A stretch of 64,000 nt of DNA from positions 124,001-188,000 of the forward strand of contig JAMPIV010021218.1 in assembly GCA_024509875.1 (NCBI GenBank). The letters run 5' to 3'. Every line of letters begins with the position of its first letter. Position 1 is the stretch's first letter. Under the pieces are notes generated by a model that saw only the letters and a list, made by a program, of their open reading frames with translations, made no database searches and was not told the origin of the DNA. The position numbers were made by a program, and so were the translations under genes. This stretch comes from Oreohelix idahoensis. Its lineage: Eukaryota; Mollusca; Gastropoda; Stylommatophora; Oreohelicidae. Of the stretch, positions 63,949 to 64,000 are shown one piece after another.

Positions 63949-64000
63949 GTAAGGATTTAAATTAAATTTTGTAATACAGGGCTGTAATAGTTTAGCTAAA

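Overview
This is a eukaryotic, AT-rich, repeat-dense window with long introns, tRNA-derived SINEs, several LINE lineages, two Ty3/Gypsy-type LTR elements and hAT-, mariner- and TTAA-type DNA transposons. The overall style and the host protein suggest a lophotrochozoan, most likely a mollusc. That assignment is inference: no rRNA or mitochondrial marker is present.

Host genes. Two members of the xanthine dehydrogenase/aldehyde oxidase (molybdo-flavoenzyme) family lie head to tail on the + strand. Of the upstream paralogue only the last two coding exons are visible (5085-5192 and 5561-5634, stop at 5632-5634, AATAAA at 5648-5653). About 13.3 kb later a second gene starts at 18923 and runs off the right edge. 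I assembled 17 exons by GT-AG borders and exact phase agreement. They sum to 2,088 nt (696 codons), encoding in order a possible N-terminal zinc-ribbon-like segment, both [2Fe-2S] domains, the FAD domain and the start of the molybdenum domain. The zinc-ribbon-like extension is the most unexpected host feature.

Mobile DNA, left to right. 1-5.1 kb: a hAT element (3564-4547) with a SINE inside. 5.6-18.9 kb (intergenic): a 5'-truncated LINE (6986-9311), a fold-back element carrying a Gypsy RNase H scrap, SINEs, and four minisatellites. 19-22.4 kb (intron 1): a 26-bp minisatellite and a LINE split by a solo LTR with a perfect target duplication. 27.5-38.6 kb (intron 6): LINE and mariner remains, then a SINE split by a very young 6.9-kb LTR element (31585-38496). 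That element has 1.79-kb LTRs differing at only about eight sites and encodes Gag plus a protease-like region, but no reverse transcriptase or integrase. 39-58 kb: TTAA-flanked elements, hAT MITEs, a 43-bp-TIR MITE around telomere-like repeats, and very short LINE 3'-end insertions. 58.1-62.9 kb (last visible intron): a nearly complete Gypsy element on the - strand whose pol frame is interrupted by a 139-bp TTAA MITE.

The window is best read as a tandem aldehyde-oxidase-like locus whose introns have been filled by nested insertions. Target duplications allow several insertion orders to be read directly. All coordinates and alignments were made by eye.
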